Positions 1 to 13,300 of a DNA stretch of 64,000 nucleotides are shown here, piece after piece (the stretch's first letter is position 1; each line of letters begins with the position of its first letter). Source of the DNA: Phylloscopus collybita. Lineage: Eukaryota; Chordata; Aves; Passeriformes; Phylloscopidae. Below the pieces are notes generated by a model, which was not told the origin of the DNA, did no database searches, and worked only from the letters and a program-made list of their open reading frames with translations. The translations under genes and the position numbers were made by a program. The DNA lies in contig JAJNNQ010000029.1 of the NCBI GenBank assembly GCA_027886175.1, forward strand, positions 4,210,501-4,274,500, written 5' to 3'.

Positions 1-3000
1 TTTCTGTGTCAGAAAGGTTAAAGCTTTGCAGTAAAATTAAATGAAGGAACAGTGCTAATCACGCCTCTTCAGGAAGAAGTAAAGCCTTTTATCAGAATGC
101 CAGATGTGTGCTCTGTGCCAGCAGCGCCTGCCAAAGCCCTGGGATCACCACTCTGTCTGCTGGAGACAAGCTGCTGATACAAGAAAGAGTGACCAGTTCT
201 GGGTTTCTTTCCCTCTTCAGAGTTTAAATAAGCCCTGTGATCTTCTACCTAGATGAGCTAAGGATTAGCCTATACTGGATTAGCCTATAAGAATTAGCCC
301 CCATTTCCCCTTTGAAATGTCTTCATTTCATGACTTTAGGTTTTATCTCACCCTGTTTTCCTAATGCCTGCACTATGGAAATAACATTTGTTATTTTTTT
401 GCTCAGAAATTATGTTAATTTCAATTGCATACTCATGTTCATACTATTTTAGCTCTACACCAGGTGTAATTCTATTTTTTTTCATTATATCAATTGGTAA
501 TTTGAAATATCTGCAAATTTTTGTATGATATTAAAATGATCTTTTTTGTTACATAGATCTTCCCAAAAAAGTATCTGCTGCTGTTGCGAGATACCCTGAG
601 CTCCATGAACAAAAACCTCTCAGAGCACGAACAGTATTGACAGTTAAAATACAAATTTAGTGAAGAAAGGCAGCACACCTATGGCAAGAGACATTGATTC
701 AAACAGAGCAATTTCTCTCTGTATGACTAGTTTGTACAAAACACAAACAAATCAGACCCAAAACTGAAACAAGAACAGAGAAGAATAAATAAGAACCAGA
801 GACTCGACAGAAGACAAAGCTGAACACAGATATAGGACCCTAAGGGGTTTTCCCCTCCAATATGCCAATGAGACAAGGATGCTGTTCTGTTAAAAATTCC
901 ATTTAGAAGCAACTACCAGGCTGGGAGGTGCAGAAATATTGATTTATCACATTTTCACTATATTTAGTATCCATTTATAGCAGATTAGATTGGCAGGCAT
1001 TGTTCACCTTTGGACCATTTCAGAAAGCTGTTAGGAACTTGAGTTGCATACAGGGATCTGTGGTTGTTGAGTATAGAAATCTGTAGTTGGCATTGACCTT
1101 ACTCATACAGCTCTGGATCACACACTTCCTCATCTTTGTTGCAAACAAGGCTGCAAACAAACTCTAGCATGTGTTAAGTGTCATGAGATGAAGATCTCTG
1201 GCAAAGACGGAAATCTTAGGGCATATTGTGCTCCATCAGCCTTTGTCCAAAAAAAAAAACATCTGCAAGGACCAGTGCTGCTGAGAAATTTTCTGAGACA
1301 GTTTTCACTCTTTCTTCAAGTGTCTTGCCTATAAACTATGAATTTGCAATGAAATTTGCTTTTAATATTTATGTGCTCTTCTTGTTCTCACAACATCACT
1401 ACCAGTTTTCCTGCTGGCAGGCCCTCTGGCAGGAAGCCCAGGCCCTCTGATATGAGTGAGCCTTGGCACTGCTGCTAGTGTCAAGTGGAGTAGCAGATTC
1501 TTCATTCCCTTTGTGTTGCTAATGGAGCTTAAAATAAGCATGGCTTTCCTATGTCTTTGTACAGAACTTCACATTGTTTTTTTCAGAGTTTTACTCGACT
1601 TTTTTGTGTATTAACCATGAGCACCTAAATTCACCTGTGCTATTACTATACCCTAGCAATAATATATGCCATGCATAAATCCACTATTTTTCTTCTTCCA
1701 AGGCTGATAATCATTAGGGAGACCTCTGTGAGTACTTTGGAGTACTTCTAGGTTGCTATTAGTTAAGCCTGACTTGTAATATTTTTTTGAAACAAAGTGT
1801 GTTTAGTATGAACTGATTTTTGTTGAATATCAAATGCTTGGAATTTACGCAGCAGAGACCTCCCACCTTGTATGCAGCAGAACAGTAGCAATTTTACCTC
1901 CTATTAAACAATACAGATATGCTCTGCCTTGTATCTGTGTAGGCTGCAGTAAGTGTGCATGTTTTTTCTATGGAAAAGTCTTATTGAATTGAACAAGGAA
2001 GAAATCAGAAAGATTCCATAGAAATTTAGTGCAGCTAATAGCTATGAATGGAGAGTTACATCCCTGTTACAGTGCTCCCTGGGTAGTTCTAACCATTCCA
2101 TAGAAACCTTGTCATTCCCTATTAAACTTCATAAGAATTTCCCCTAAGTGCTGTTTTTTGAGCTATTGGGACTGAAAGTAGATGCAAGGGATTAGCAAAC
2201 ACCATCATTTTGTCAGACTATTAAAAGTTACTTTTAGTCTGCCTTATATAGGTGTCATTCTTTTGGGACCAAAAGACAATCTGAAATCTAAATTTTATTA
2301 TAGTGGTGCAGCACCAGTGTAAGAGGGGGAAAAAAATGGTGGAATGAGTGGGGTGTCATCACAGCTTTAACCTGGTAGAAAGAAGAGAAATAGGATGGTC
2401 ACTTTTGTATTTAACTCCAAAACAACAACATAATCCACATTATACAGTACAGCCACACTACTTCAGCATTGATTATTGTTTAGGGTTCAGCAAATTAACA
2501 TATTGTTAGATTGGTAGGTTTTAATAAATTACTGCGGTGTGAGAGCTGGAATTGTGTCTGCCAGTGGGCTGCAGGAAACTCTGGTGTACATTCAGGGATT
2601 GCACTCCCCTGAATGACACTGAACCTATGTGATTCTGGTATCATAGCAACATCCATGAGTGATGATCATTTTTTCTGAGACTTGTTTATATAAAAACCAC
2701 TGTCAGTATGAGTCCTGCCCTTCTACTGTTCACAGTGAAAAGAAGAACTGCAAAGTGGTCCTACCAGCTCCAGTGTTAGTCATGGGGGAGTTCTCTGTGG
2801 CAGGAGCCACTTTGTGCTTGGTGCCTGTACAGACATTAGCACACACTGAGATTTAATAATGAAAAACTTGGTTTTTCATTGGCACAGAAAATAAATAACA
2901 CTTAAAACTTTGCAATGTGCTTTCCTAAGAAGGAATTTAAGGAGTTATTGTGCCTGAAAAGTAATGCCTGTACAGCCATATGGCTAGCCTTCTTCGTGCT

Positions 3001-6000
3001 CACCAGGTCATGCTGTGCACACTGCTCAGGAGAACACAACTCCAGAAAGGAAAATTCCTGTAGCACCTGAAAGTAAGCAATTTGCTTTGCCTATGCTGTT
3101 CTCAGGTTAGAGAAAGGAGCCTCAGGTCTACACACTCCTCACCAATCTCCACTTCCTCTCTCACAAATGGGATAGGATTAGTGAACAGAGACTTTGCTTT
3201 AAATTAGGCCTACCAAGCAAGCAAAGGGATGGAATTGATGTAGTGAGGCTTTTGCTATCCTCTGCTTTGGCAGGTAAACACACAGAGGGTGGTGCTGGAA
3301 TTTGCGCCTACACAGCAACACAGAAAGACAATGCTGTCTTGTGTAGAAGAATAACTGTCGCCTAAGTCCTTGGTCTTACACCTTTTGGTCAAGCTACTGT
3401 TTCCATTTGGCCCTGAAACTTCTGTGGAAGAGAAAACGCTTTCATCAGCAGTTTCTCTAAGAAATGATAATCTACTACAGTGTCAAGTATTGCACAGAGA
3501 GGAGACCAAGCAGGACAAGACAGGGTAACTGTAAATATCTGTTTATTTCATTTTCTCTGCTGTCATTGGTATTCATGCATTTGTTCAAATTGTAAAAAAA
3601 GCAGTTGTCATGATTTAGGAGTAGCACTCCTCAGTTCCATGTTCCCCACCAAGATCCTCCCAAATTGTACACTGTTCATTTGCTCATCACACTTCCCTTT
3701 CCCTGTCTCTCTCTGGGGATGGAGTCAAGAGTTGGAGACACAAAAATGTGAAAATCACAGGTTGAGATAGGAACAATTTATGGGAAACAACAATGAGGTA
3801 AGAAAATGAACAGTTGCAGCAACAATATTAATAACAAAAGTGTACAAAGAGAGGGTGATATACATGGAAAATGCTCACCAAGCCCAGGAACAACAATGGT
3901 GGAAGGACCCTTGCGCCAACCATGGCCATGCTTGCTCTCCTGAATGGAAAGGGCCACTGTTTCTCAGAAGAGCAAGAGTGCCTTTCCCACTGCCCTGGCA
4001 ATGATGTAAGATGGTGTTTAATACCATGATGTCTTGGCCACACCTGCTGTCACTGATATGGACAGGAACCAGGACACCACTTCTTAAAGCCACTGCACTT
4101 AGATGATATTGGCTGAAAATGAAGAACACCTTATGTATAGGGCAACAAAAACATACTGACTTTGTGCGATAAAACAGAGGGGATATTACATTAAATACCT
4201 TATAAATTTTCATAAAATGGAAGAGACGTTTTAAATTTAAATTACTGATTCTGGCATATGGCAACATAGATAGTACTGCAAAGATGAAGCTAGTGCCAAC
4301 TTAAAAGCTCATAACCTTGCCAGACAAAGAGTGCTGTAGACACAAAAGGGCCTCAGGGTTCTTCATCCTCCAGATGAAAATTGGTTTTGCTGGGAACATG
4401 AACAGTTTTGATCCTAATTCAAAATGTGGCCTTTGACAATAAACTAATTTTGATATTACAGACAGTAGAGCTAAACTACAGGGGATCAGAAATTAACAGT
4501 TAAAGATGAAGATCAGGCATATAATATAATTCTAGGTGGAAAAAAAAAATCAGATCATAACTAAAGAACATGGAAAGAAATGTAAGTTCTTGTCAGTGCT
4601 ACAAGAAAGCACTCCTGTGCAGAGATGGCTCCACATGTGCATGCAGTAACCTCCAGAATTTCATGAGTTTTGGACTATCAGTAGTTAAAAAATAGTCCTG
4701 GCAGTTTACAGTGGTCAAGTCATTCTCACCTCGCACTTTCATTTGTGTTGTTAACAGAGAGGTCAAAGATGTGAGTGATGCTGTGTTTGTGCCTGAACCA
4801 AGTGTTCTGCTTCCAGGAAAATACTAGCATACTTTACTGTTGAGCATTGTCAAAGCTCTAAATGTGAAACTGGTAAAAGAAACATTTTTTTTTCCACACT
4901 ATTTATCTATGTGGAGGTGTCTATTATATGTGCTGCATCAGGTATGTTTATTAAATATTGTAGAAAGCTCTGGCAGGTAAGCCTCCGTTCCTTCCTCAGC
5001 CACAGTCTTAACAATCTACATTATTTCTCAACAAGGTAGAGGCATCCAGAGGAAATGGTAGAGATGATAGAAGCCTTTCCAGGGAGGGAGATGTGCCCTT
5101 GCTGACTCTCCTAGGATTTCTTCTGCCTGAAACTACAGGTAGACTATCTAGAGGAGCCTAGCACTATGTAGTCCTCCTTTATTTTGAAATTTATTAATTC
5201 ATTTATATAATACATTTGTTCTTATACCCATTTCACCCAGTTTACTCTCCTTTTATCTGTTCATCTGGCTTGGTTTCCTGTATTTTGGTTCCTGTTTTTG
5301 GTTGCTAGAGGCTCTTTCTGCCTTGAACACTTTCCAGCACATGGGCTCTGTCTCAGGCAGGTGAGACTCAGTGCACTGCCTGATCCCACAGACCAGAGCC
5401 AGAGCTGCAGCCTAGTACAGCCCTATGCTTCCTTCCTCTGGCCTTAGACCATCAGTTATGAACTGCCCTTGGTCTATCAAATCTGGGACCAGGGAACTTT
5501 GAGCCTTGGCCTGTGATCCTCTTCCTCTTTTCAGTGATTCTAGAAATTAGAAAGTACACTGTCAGCATCTGTCTGAATTTTCTGTAAAAATCCTAGTAAA
5601 AAGGATATTGAAACCTTTCCTATTTTAATTCTACTTTGCACTCATCATTTTTTGAAGACAATAATGAATTCCTGGCCTCTGATTTCCTCTGTTAACAGGG
5701 CTCATTAGTGTAAACTTGCAGTACTTGGCAGAACCAGACACCTGACCTTGTCTCTTCCTGACATTTATCAGTCACTCTGGGGTGGTAATCTGTTTACATC
5801 TTGTGAAAACCTATTTGCCTTATATGAAGCTGCTGTCCTTGATCACAAAATGAGGGAACAGTGATGGCACCTGTGTCTTTGACTCTAAAGGGAAACACAG
5901 GAGCAATGCCACTGACAGATAAATGGAAACGAGACAAACAGGTACTTGTAATGGTGATGGGATGATGGAAAAAAGTGTTGTCTCTTGAATAAAGTAGATA

Positions 6001-6860
6001 GTGTCCAGGAAGTTGGTAACAAAAACAAATCCAACAAATGAAGCAGATTTCCATAGTGGTTATGTATGTTTTGAGAGCAAAAGATCTTTGGGGAATCTCT
6101 TGCCTCAGATACAGTTGTGTCCTTTACAGACACAAAGAGTAACCTCAGTTAAAAATTTGCAGATTAGTCAAAACATTGGACCATCAGGTTTTCGTCGTAA
6201 TTGTTCATATAACATATAACAATAAACATATAACAATGAACACCTTGGCACCTCCAACAGAAGAGAAAATATCAATGGTGAACACCATGATCTCAACGTA
6301 AGAGATTACTTCTGCTGTTTCTACAATATGCTCCCAGCTTGCAGACCGTAAGAGAGAGAAGGCCTTCCCATACAGTTTCCAGATAAAAGAACAAGATAAC
6401 ATTAGTCACACCCATAGTTGCCAGGATTTATCTCTCAACTACTTTAGCCATTGAGATCCTCAGCAAAGACGCCTCTACTGATCTTAAAAGGCCCCAGTGG
6501 ACCTTTTGTAAGGAAAGGAGGACAGTAACATCCATTTCCAGTTTTTTCCTATTCTTGATCCTTGTGAGTGGTTGTTAGTGGATAGTGCAGCTAATGCGTG
6601 CAAAACCAGAAATACTCTTATTTCAACAATTATGGAAAGAGCTGAAAAGTTTTGCCTCATCAAAACAGGTGTCTTGCTTTCATTCATTAGGTAGGGAGAA
6701 GGAATGGAAAGGATGAAGCTGGAAAGGTCTTTCTTGTTTGTTGCCTGTTTTCAGACCTGGGAGCTCATGAGGCCTGTCTGTTAGAGAAAGTTTGTAGACC
6801 CCTGACACCTGTTCGCAGCTGTGTGAATCAACAGAATCATCACACAGATGACTGAGAGTT
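1..6860. other. Unannotated AT-rich DNA, no gene recognised
   Basis: I see no gene, tRNA, recognisable transposon or CpG-rich promoter in this stretch. Open frames are short (130 codons at most), lack similarity to anything I recognise, and most overlap frames on the other strand. A minus-strand frame near 6205-6402 reads somewhat like protein, but its splice sites are weak. The stretch is probably intergenic or intronic DNA. Confidence 0.6.
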
Positions 6861-6872
6861 GTATTCACTGCT

Positions 6873-7144
6873 TGTCATGTTTGGGTTTTTCTCAAGTTCT
6901 TTCCCAAGGTTCTAAAATGGTAAACAAGGTCACACTCTGTAAACTATCTTGTTTTTCACATTTCTCTCCTAAGGAGACACTTTGCTTGTTGACCCTTGGT
7001 ATGACCAATGGTTCAAAAGATCCCACCTCTTAGGTGGGCACATTGTAAAAAGGTATAAAAATAGGTTCTGAGAATAAACCAGCCCCTTTTCAGAGCATCA
7101 GCCTTCTGAATCACGAGTCCACGTCTCATTCATTGTGTCCCACA
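6873..7144 (+). mobile_element. LTR-like fragment of an endogenous retrovirus
   Basis: The stretch has the order of signals expected in a short retroviral LTR: a TATA box (GGTATAAAAATA, near 7050), a polyadenylation signal (GAATAAACC, near 7071) about 20 bases later, then a pyrimidine-rich segment ending in CCCACA. It starts at a TGT. I could not find a target-site duplication, so both ends are approximate. It could instead be a chance TATA/AATAAA pair in unique DNA. No retroviral coding sequence is next to it, so if real it is a solo LTR. Confidence 0.4.
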
Positions 7145-7989
7145 GCGACAGAGGGTAACTACAAAAACCCACAGCTGAAATGCAAAGAACATATTTACTC
7201 AATTACCTCGCTAACTGGAGGATTCTGAAACAAGGCTGGGTGGCAGAGACAGAAAGAGGGCACAGGCACTGTCAGGCTCAGTCCAATCCTAGTGGGCAGC
7301 AGGGCTGCTGCTGTGCCCATTTATCCCGGGGCTGAGCACGAGTAGTTTAGCACCATGCTGTGATCTCCCCGTGCTTTTTATGGTCTCTGCTTTGATCTCG
7401 CTCCCAACGGGGAGCTCACGCATGTCTGGGATAGGGCCTACAAGTCTCTGTAAACACCTATGTTATCTCTTCACAGAAATTCCACTTCTCCAAACAGATA
7501 GAGGATAAACAGCAGCAGGTTTAATATATGGTTTCCCACGCTTGTATTCTCCAGGCCTTGGCATTCCCAGCTGTAAGGTCACTTGAGTGAATCCACCATC
7601 CTCATCAACACTCTTCCCTTTTTAACCCTTTCCTCCAAGAGCAGAGCTTTAGGAAGACAGCACCTCTCCTTGTAGTTATGTGAGTTTGCAAGAAATGATT
7701 TATAAGCTTTAGTTATGAATATAGTACAAGGTTTTTTCATTGTAATTTTAGTATAGTTTGAACACTTTGAAAGGGCCTTTTGTTTTAGAATGTATCCTTT
7801 TCGTAGTTTTGATAAGAGTTTCTAAGGCAACTAGAGCCCCTGCCTGAAGACTCTTTATTGGTTCTTTCTTGTTTCATTTTTGTGTCATGCATAAATTTTC
7901 CTTTGTCCATCATAGAATTCTTATCTTTAAGGTCCAAGAGCTTTAGCCACTAGCCTGGCAGGACTCTTTCGAGACCACTCCCAAACCTG
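7145..7989. other. Unassigned, possibly repeat-derived
   Basis: No coding region is seen. The part around 7230-7450 contains several CpGs and a CCCGGGG block that are unusual for the surrounding AT-rich DNA. It also has a minus-strand TATA-like element (CATAAAAAGCACGGGG, near 7370-7385). This could be another LTR in reverse orientation, but its ends were not found. Confidence 0.3.
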
Positions 7990-8347
7990 TGTTGGATTTG
8001 TTAGAATTTAAGTAACTTAGTTAGCATGTAGTGTTTGCATTGTTTTATTGGTCTGTACGATTTTGTACCCACCCCAGAATCTGTAGTACAAAACCGCCCT
8101 GCAGCCCAGGCTTGGGGTCTCTCTCGGAGGCACCAGGCTGAGGCTGGGGGACCCCCTGACTCCCCCAAATAAAACCTCTGTTTTCTGGAAGCCTCAAGAG
8201 TCCCCTCTTTTTACCACAGCCATGACAGTGTGAGCCAACGGCCTGAGAACTGAGACCCCACAAAAGTGTATTGCTGTAGCGTATCAGAGCAGCCGGGAGC
8301 CCAAGCTGACCACCGAGCTGGGCCAAAACCAGGTATGCACCCCAACA
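7990..8347 (+). mobile_element. Probable solo LTR
   Basis: The stretch is bounded by perfect 6-bp inverted ends (TGTTGG at 7990, CCAACA ending at 8347), as expected for a retroviral LTR. It is about 358 bp long and richer in GC and CpG than its flanks. It has one AATAAA near 8168, placed as a polyadenylation signal in the 3' half. I see no matching target-site duplication, so it may be old or wrongly bounded. The minus-strand frame of 93 codons across it (8045-8326) is judged a by-product of GC-rich sequence. Confidence 0.45.
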
Positions 8348-9420
8348 TAGTTAGGCTTGAATCTTTTCATCATTTGATTCTGGATACTTAAAAGTTATGG
8401 GAGGCCACCATCACAAGTATCTCAGTTAGACAATTTAGATCCTTTAGTCCAACACATGACTGTCTTCCTTCAGTCTGCTTTGTTCTCCTTTCAGCTAAAC
8501 TACAATTTCTACATTGCATTTTCTTCTACTTTCTGTGTATTTCAGATTGTGAGATGGAGTTCAGTTCCAAGTGAGGTAGGTTATGTTAGACTGTGTCATT
8601 CTCTTCCAACAGGAGAGAACACTGCTCACTGAGGAAGCTGCTAAAGTTGCCTTTGATTAGTATTTGCCTTTTAGTGGTGAGTCACCCTGCTCTTTCCTCC
8701 TGTGAAAGCTAATGTTAGTAGTTGTTTTGGGAAAAATACTTTACAACTTATAAAGTTGCAAAGTTATTCACTAGCAGTGAACTCAATATCTTTCTATTTA
8801 CAGCAAAATTTCTACACTCTGCTGTCTTGTGATAGATCTGAACTTAACAGAATCACAAGGGATGACACTGTACCCTTTTGCACTGAAAAGAGCTCAAGAA
8901 AAATCTGTGTGATACAGGAAACAGAAAAGTGGTAAAGGGCAATGGAACACTCTTCCATGGAGATGTTTTGAAACACACATTTTTTTCTGAGGACGTGAAA
9001 AGGAAACCGAAGTCATAAAAAACAATGGGCCATTCATTAGCCTCTCACTATCCAAACTCAAGAAATCCTATGTCCCAGATTAGTAGAACATCTCTTAATA
9101 CACAGCAAAAGATCATCATGCTGGAGAAGGTAAATCCATCTAAGAAAGCCTTGAAAGAAATGCTATCATGGTCAATAATTAAATTGTCTGACAGTGTAAA
9201 TACAGATAACTCTGTGTGCCAAAAAAGTTTTGCTTCCTGCTGGGGAAATTATCAGTGATCAGAAAGGGCCTCCACCTCTGTTACAGGGAAGTGCAAGACC
9301 TATATAAATGTGTGTAATGGAAAAGACTGAGAAACAGAAAACAATCAGCTGTCCAGGGTGTAGTGACAGTGGAATCTGTCAACTTAATTTAGAGGTTTAT
9401 TAACCCTCTGTGTGCCCCAG
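8348..9420. other. Unannotated unique DNA
   Basis: No recognisable gene or repeat. Two plus-strand frames of 77 codons (8702-8935, 9025-9258) lack any motif and have no convincing splice context. Confidence 0.5.
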
Positions 9421-9892
9421 AATCACAGAATGGGCAATATTGGGGCGGATCACAATAGGCCATCTGGTCCAACCTCCCTGCTCAAGCAGGTTCATTCCAG
9501 AGCACATGGCACAGGATTGTGTCCGGCCAGTTATTGAATATCTCCAGTGAGGGAGATTCCACAACCTCTCTGGACAATCTTTTCTGGTGCTTGTTCACCT
9601 GCACAGTGAAGAAGTTCTTCCTTGTGTCCAGCTGGAACTGCTTGTGCATCAGTTTTTTGCCTGTTGTGCTATTGCTTGGCATGATCAAGCAGAGCCTGGA
9701 TCCATGCCCTTGAACCCCCTGCTTCAGATACTGAAAGACATTGATGAGGTCCCCTCTGTCATCTCTTCTTGAGGCAGAACAGGCACAGCTCCCTCAGCCT
9801 TTCTTTGGAATAGAGATGCTCCAGTCCCATAACTATATTTGTTATCTCTTCCACTGGATTCTTTCCAGCAGCTCCATGTCTCTCCATGTAGT
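9421..9892 (-). mobile_element. CR1 LINE 3' fragment (antisense)
   Basis: The stretch reads on the minus strand as the 3' untranslated and end portion of a CR1 (chicken repeat 1) LINE. The left edge AATCACAGAATGG is the complement of a typical CR1 3' end. Known CR1 phrases follow in order: 'tctggtccaacctccctgctcaagcagg'-type sequence, 'ttccacaacctctctgg', and 'gatgaggtcccctctgtc'. It is 5'-truncated, as nearly all CR1 copies are, and diverged, so it is inactive. Confidence 0.85.
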
Positions 9893-10030
9893 AGAACCAT
9901 GAATGGTTTGGGATGAAAGGAACCTTAAAGATCATCCATTTTCAACTCCTGCCATGGGCAGGGACACCTCCCACTAGACCAGGTTGTTCAAAGCTGCATC
10001 CAACCTGGCCTTTAACACTTCCAGGGGTTT
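9893..10030 (-). mobile_element. Second CR1 3' fragment (antisense)
   Basis: A second, independent CR1 3' end starts directly after the first: GAACCATGAATGGTTTGG, then CCTTAAAGATCATCC and CCATGGGCAGGGACACCTCCC. It ends near AACACTTCCAGGG. Both copies have the same orientation and sit head to tail. Either one LINE inserted at the edge of another, or the first was disrupted. It is highly 5'-truncated and non-coding. Confidence 0.85.
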
Positions 10031-10327
10031 TAGTACTGCTAGATGCTACTGTATTTCAAGCATAAGTTATTTCTGTGTTATTCCAGGTTAAATGCAGTAC
10101 AGTGGCAACGCAGTCTGAAGACCTAACAGCAGATAAAGGAGAGATCTGCAACTAATACATTTGCACATGGAACTGGCATCCAGGCTAGCAAGGGTTTGTC
10201 AGTGCTGGCTTGATGCACTTGATCCATTCTGCCATGGGACTATCATGAGTTGGTTTGACTTCAAAGAAAGTATACCCCTGATATGGCTTGATGAGATAGT
10301 GCAATATAAAGAGGGGGGTTGCTTCAG

Positions 10328-10330
10328 AAA

Positions 10331-10361
<31 letters not shown>

Positions 10362-10384
10362 AAAAAGAAAAAAAAAAAAAAAAA
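10328..10384. repeat. A-rich low-complexity tract
   Basis: An almost pure run of A interrupted by single G residues, about 57 bp. It generates lysine-rich frames on + and phenylalanine-rich frames on -, which are artefacts. It might be the decayed poly(A) tail of a retrocopy, but no retrocopy is recognised upstream. Confidence 0.9.
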
Positions 10385-10389
10385 GCGAG

Positions 10390-13300
10390 AGAGACAATTG
10401 TAGCAATGGGAAAGGCACAACCTGGCCTTGAAACTTGCTCATGCTGTCTTATTAAGACATTTTGCTTTCTGAATCTAAGGATCTCTTTTACTCCTTCACC
10501 ACTATATACCATCCTTGTGGAGATTACCGATTACCTGCAAGGAAACTTAATGCTGTAAAAGAATGAAACTCATTTCTAGCAGCCTTTAGTACACTGAAGT
10601 GGCTAAGAAATTAGAAGAGGAGCCATATCAATGAGCTCATTCTGTTCTCCACTGACAAGTGTAAGACTCTGAGAAAGTTTTTGTGGTAGGCAAATAGCTA
10701 ACAATTGCTTATTCTTACTTCCCTCTAAACTTTCCATCAGATATCATTTACCCCTTACAAAATAACATTTACTTCTCTTTAGAACTGTTCTACTCTTATG
10801 GATTCCAGATTCCCATTCCAATGCATTTCAGGCCCATAACTCTAATAGTTGGGAATGGGAGTCTGAAGAGATCTGAATATTGCGCCACATAGTTACATGT
10901 ATATTCCTAAGTGTAAATCCTTACAAAACATGAAACCAAAAGCAAGAGAAATTGTAAAAGGCAGAATCTAGCAGCATTTTTTTTCCAGTATGCTACAGTC
11001 ACTTATGAAGCAGTGTTATGTGTGCTTTGATGCAGATGTAGCTTTTGGATGGACAGGCAAGTCCTAATCCTACAGTTTTCCAGGATATAAGGAATCAAGG
11101 TAAAACACTGGCACTCTCAGGCAAATTGCTCATAAGTTTGTTTTAGTGTCTAGATGCAGAAAGGTCATATGACTTCACATCTGCAGGAGTTAAATACTAT
11201 GAGGCAGAAATTGAAAGGAAATTTGCTATAATTTTTGTAATTCAAAACAGTTTGCAGTATTTGCTGCCAGCACAGAATGTTCAGGTTTATATGTTGACTA
11301 AATGATTAAAAATTACAAACTCTGTGGACCTGGTCATTAACTGCTAAAGAGGACTAAATGTTTACGATGAAAGGCATAAAACATGCACTTACTTTCTACA
11401 TAATTCCCTCTGTACCTTCATGCTCCTTGACTATTTACTTCCCATCCCCAGGGCATTTCACTACAGCTACATCCTGCCCTTCTCACCTAGCATTTGGTGC
11501 CTTTAATATAAGTTCCAAGTCATGCTGGCTTGCAACAGCTCTGTGATGTATGCAAAAGAGGAAAAACAGGATCAGAACCACATGTTTCTGTTTGCTGGTA
11601 GCCTAGGAGAGACTTGAACTTAGGTTTGCAGGAGGAACAGGCACTATTTTTTTTTTTTATAATTCAGTATGTTTCAAAAATTGTTTTGGCTTAAAGCCCA
11701 CAGCTTAAAGCCTGCTGTTGAATTTGTGCTTCTTTTGATAAGAAAAAACCTACCCCAATGTGCTTGTATGGGTTTGAAAGAACATAAGACATAGTACCAA
11801 ATGCATCTCTTTTATGCAGGCAGGCAAAAATACACTGCTCACTTACCGTTTTCTAAGATCTTTCGACAAATTGAGGCATGTCCTTTATGAAAAACTGTTC
11901 CCTGTTTCTAAAAGAACTCTGCATGGATTCTTGTTTAGTAGCTCAGGACACAAAGTAGGGTGGAACAGGATTTGCATTTTGCAAATTATTATGCATTCGA
12001 TCATCTATAGTTAATGCTGGCCATAAGAGCAGTGCTGCTAGGTAAGTGAATTTTCCAGTGAAAAGTCTGGCATGTGTGTTTCCTCACAAAAAGGCACTCC
12101 TGAATATCTCAGGAGGGAAAGGATGAGAGTGTCTATCTCAAATAGCAAGGTTGCTGCCCTGCCCTCCACTCAGCTGTGTCAGCAGGCATTTGCTATCCCA
12201 AACATGCCCAAAAAGGAAAGCACAGCAGTGTAGCTAATGCTCCTCTTCCCCATAGGTCCTGCCAGTGTCAAGAGAGAAAATCTTTCTTAAGTCCAAATCT
12301 GACAGTAGTTTACAGGCTGTCTGAGCAGGTGCCAGAAAGCTTCAGGTCTTTTAGCAACTGATCTCTGTTTGCAAGGCAGCTATGGATCCCACTGTAGATG
12401 TAACATGCAGATAAAAGTATACCTGGATAGCATAGTACACAGACAAACTGTCCGAGCCCAAGTCCGAGATGTTCTTCAGTGAGGATTTATCTTGGAGATT
12501 CAGAGTTAGTATTTTCTTCTCTGACTTGATGTGCAGGATTATGAAAAGATAATGCTAACACTGTTCAGCTGCTCTTAAAGTGCAAAAAGTACATAAAAAG
12601 TGAATGTAACTCCAGAACACTCCCTACAGTACTGTTGATACAAAGGTCAGAAAAACAGTCATTGGACTATAATGAAGAGGCAACTATTGTGTGACTAATT
12701 TATAATTTCATTCTGAGTATTTATTTCTGATATCTAAGTCAAGGGTCTACAAAAGTGACAGAATTAGTTCAAAATGAAACAGGCTTCAATTCAGGTTATT
12801 TCAGTCATACTTTTACACACTGAAAATAAATTGATACAATATTCCATGTACTGTCAGAAGAAAATGACTATTTAGTAGAATAAAGTAATCATCTAGACAG
12901 TTATTATCAGTTGCTATCATGCGCTTACTTGGACCCTTCCTAAAGAGCAGCTAAATTTTCAAATTCTGTATTTCTATGAATTTCATTCTATAAATATTTA
13001 ATTTGAAGAAAATGTGTGCATAAAGTAAGTCTTAACACTTTTCCCTGAGTGGAAGCCAGAGCAAGTGAGTAGAAAGGAAATGTAAGGACAAAGGCTGATT
13101 GATCCCTACTAAGTAGTGGATTATTGCTTTGTAATTGCTACACTTGGTAAATGCAGTACTTCATTAATAAGCCTAATGTAAAACTGAAAAACTCTTATAT
13201 ACACGCTGACTTATTTTATATTCTTTGAATTCAGAAAATTCTTTCTATCCATACCTACTGTATTTTCTACTTACTCTGCCTCCTTCTCTCTGCTCACATT

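Noticed and set aside
3828..4267. 130-codon minus frame
   Set aside because: Cys/His-rich composition without a recognisable pattern and no splice support.
6205..6402. Minus frame resembling an exon
   Set aside because: Acceptor and donor are both weak, and the frame ends in low-complexity AT-rich sequence.
10161..10558. Lysine-rich and phenylalanine-rich proteins
   Set aside because: Produced by the A-rich tract at 10328-10384.
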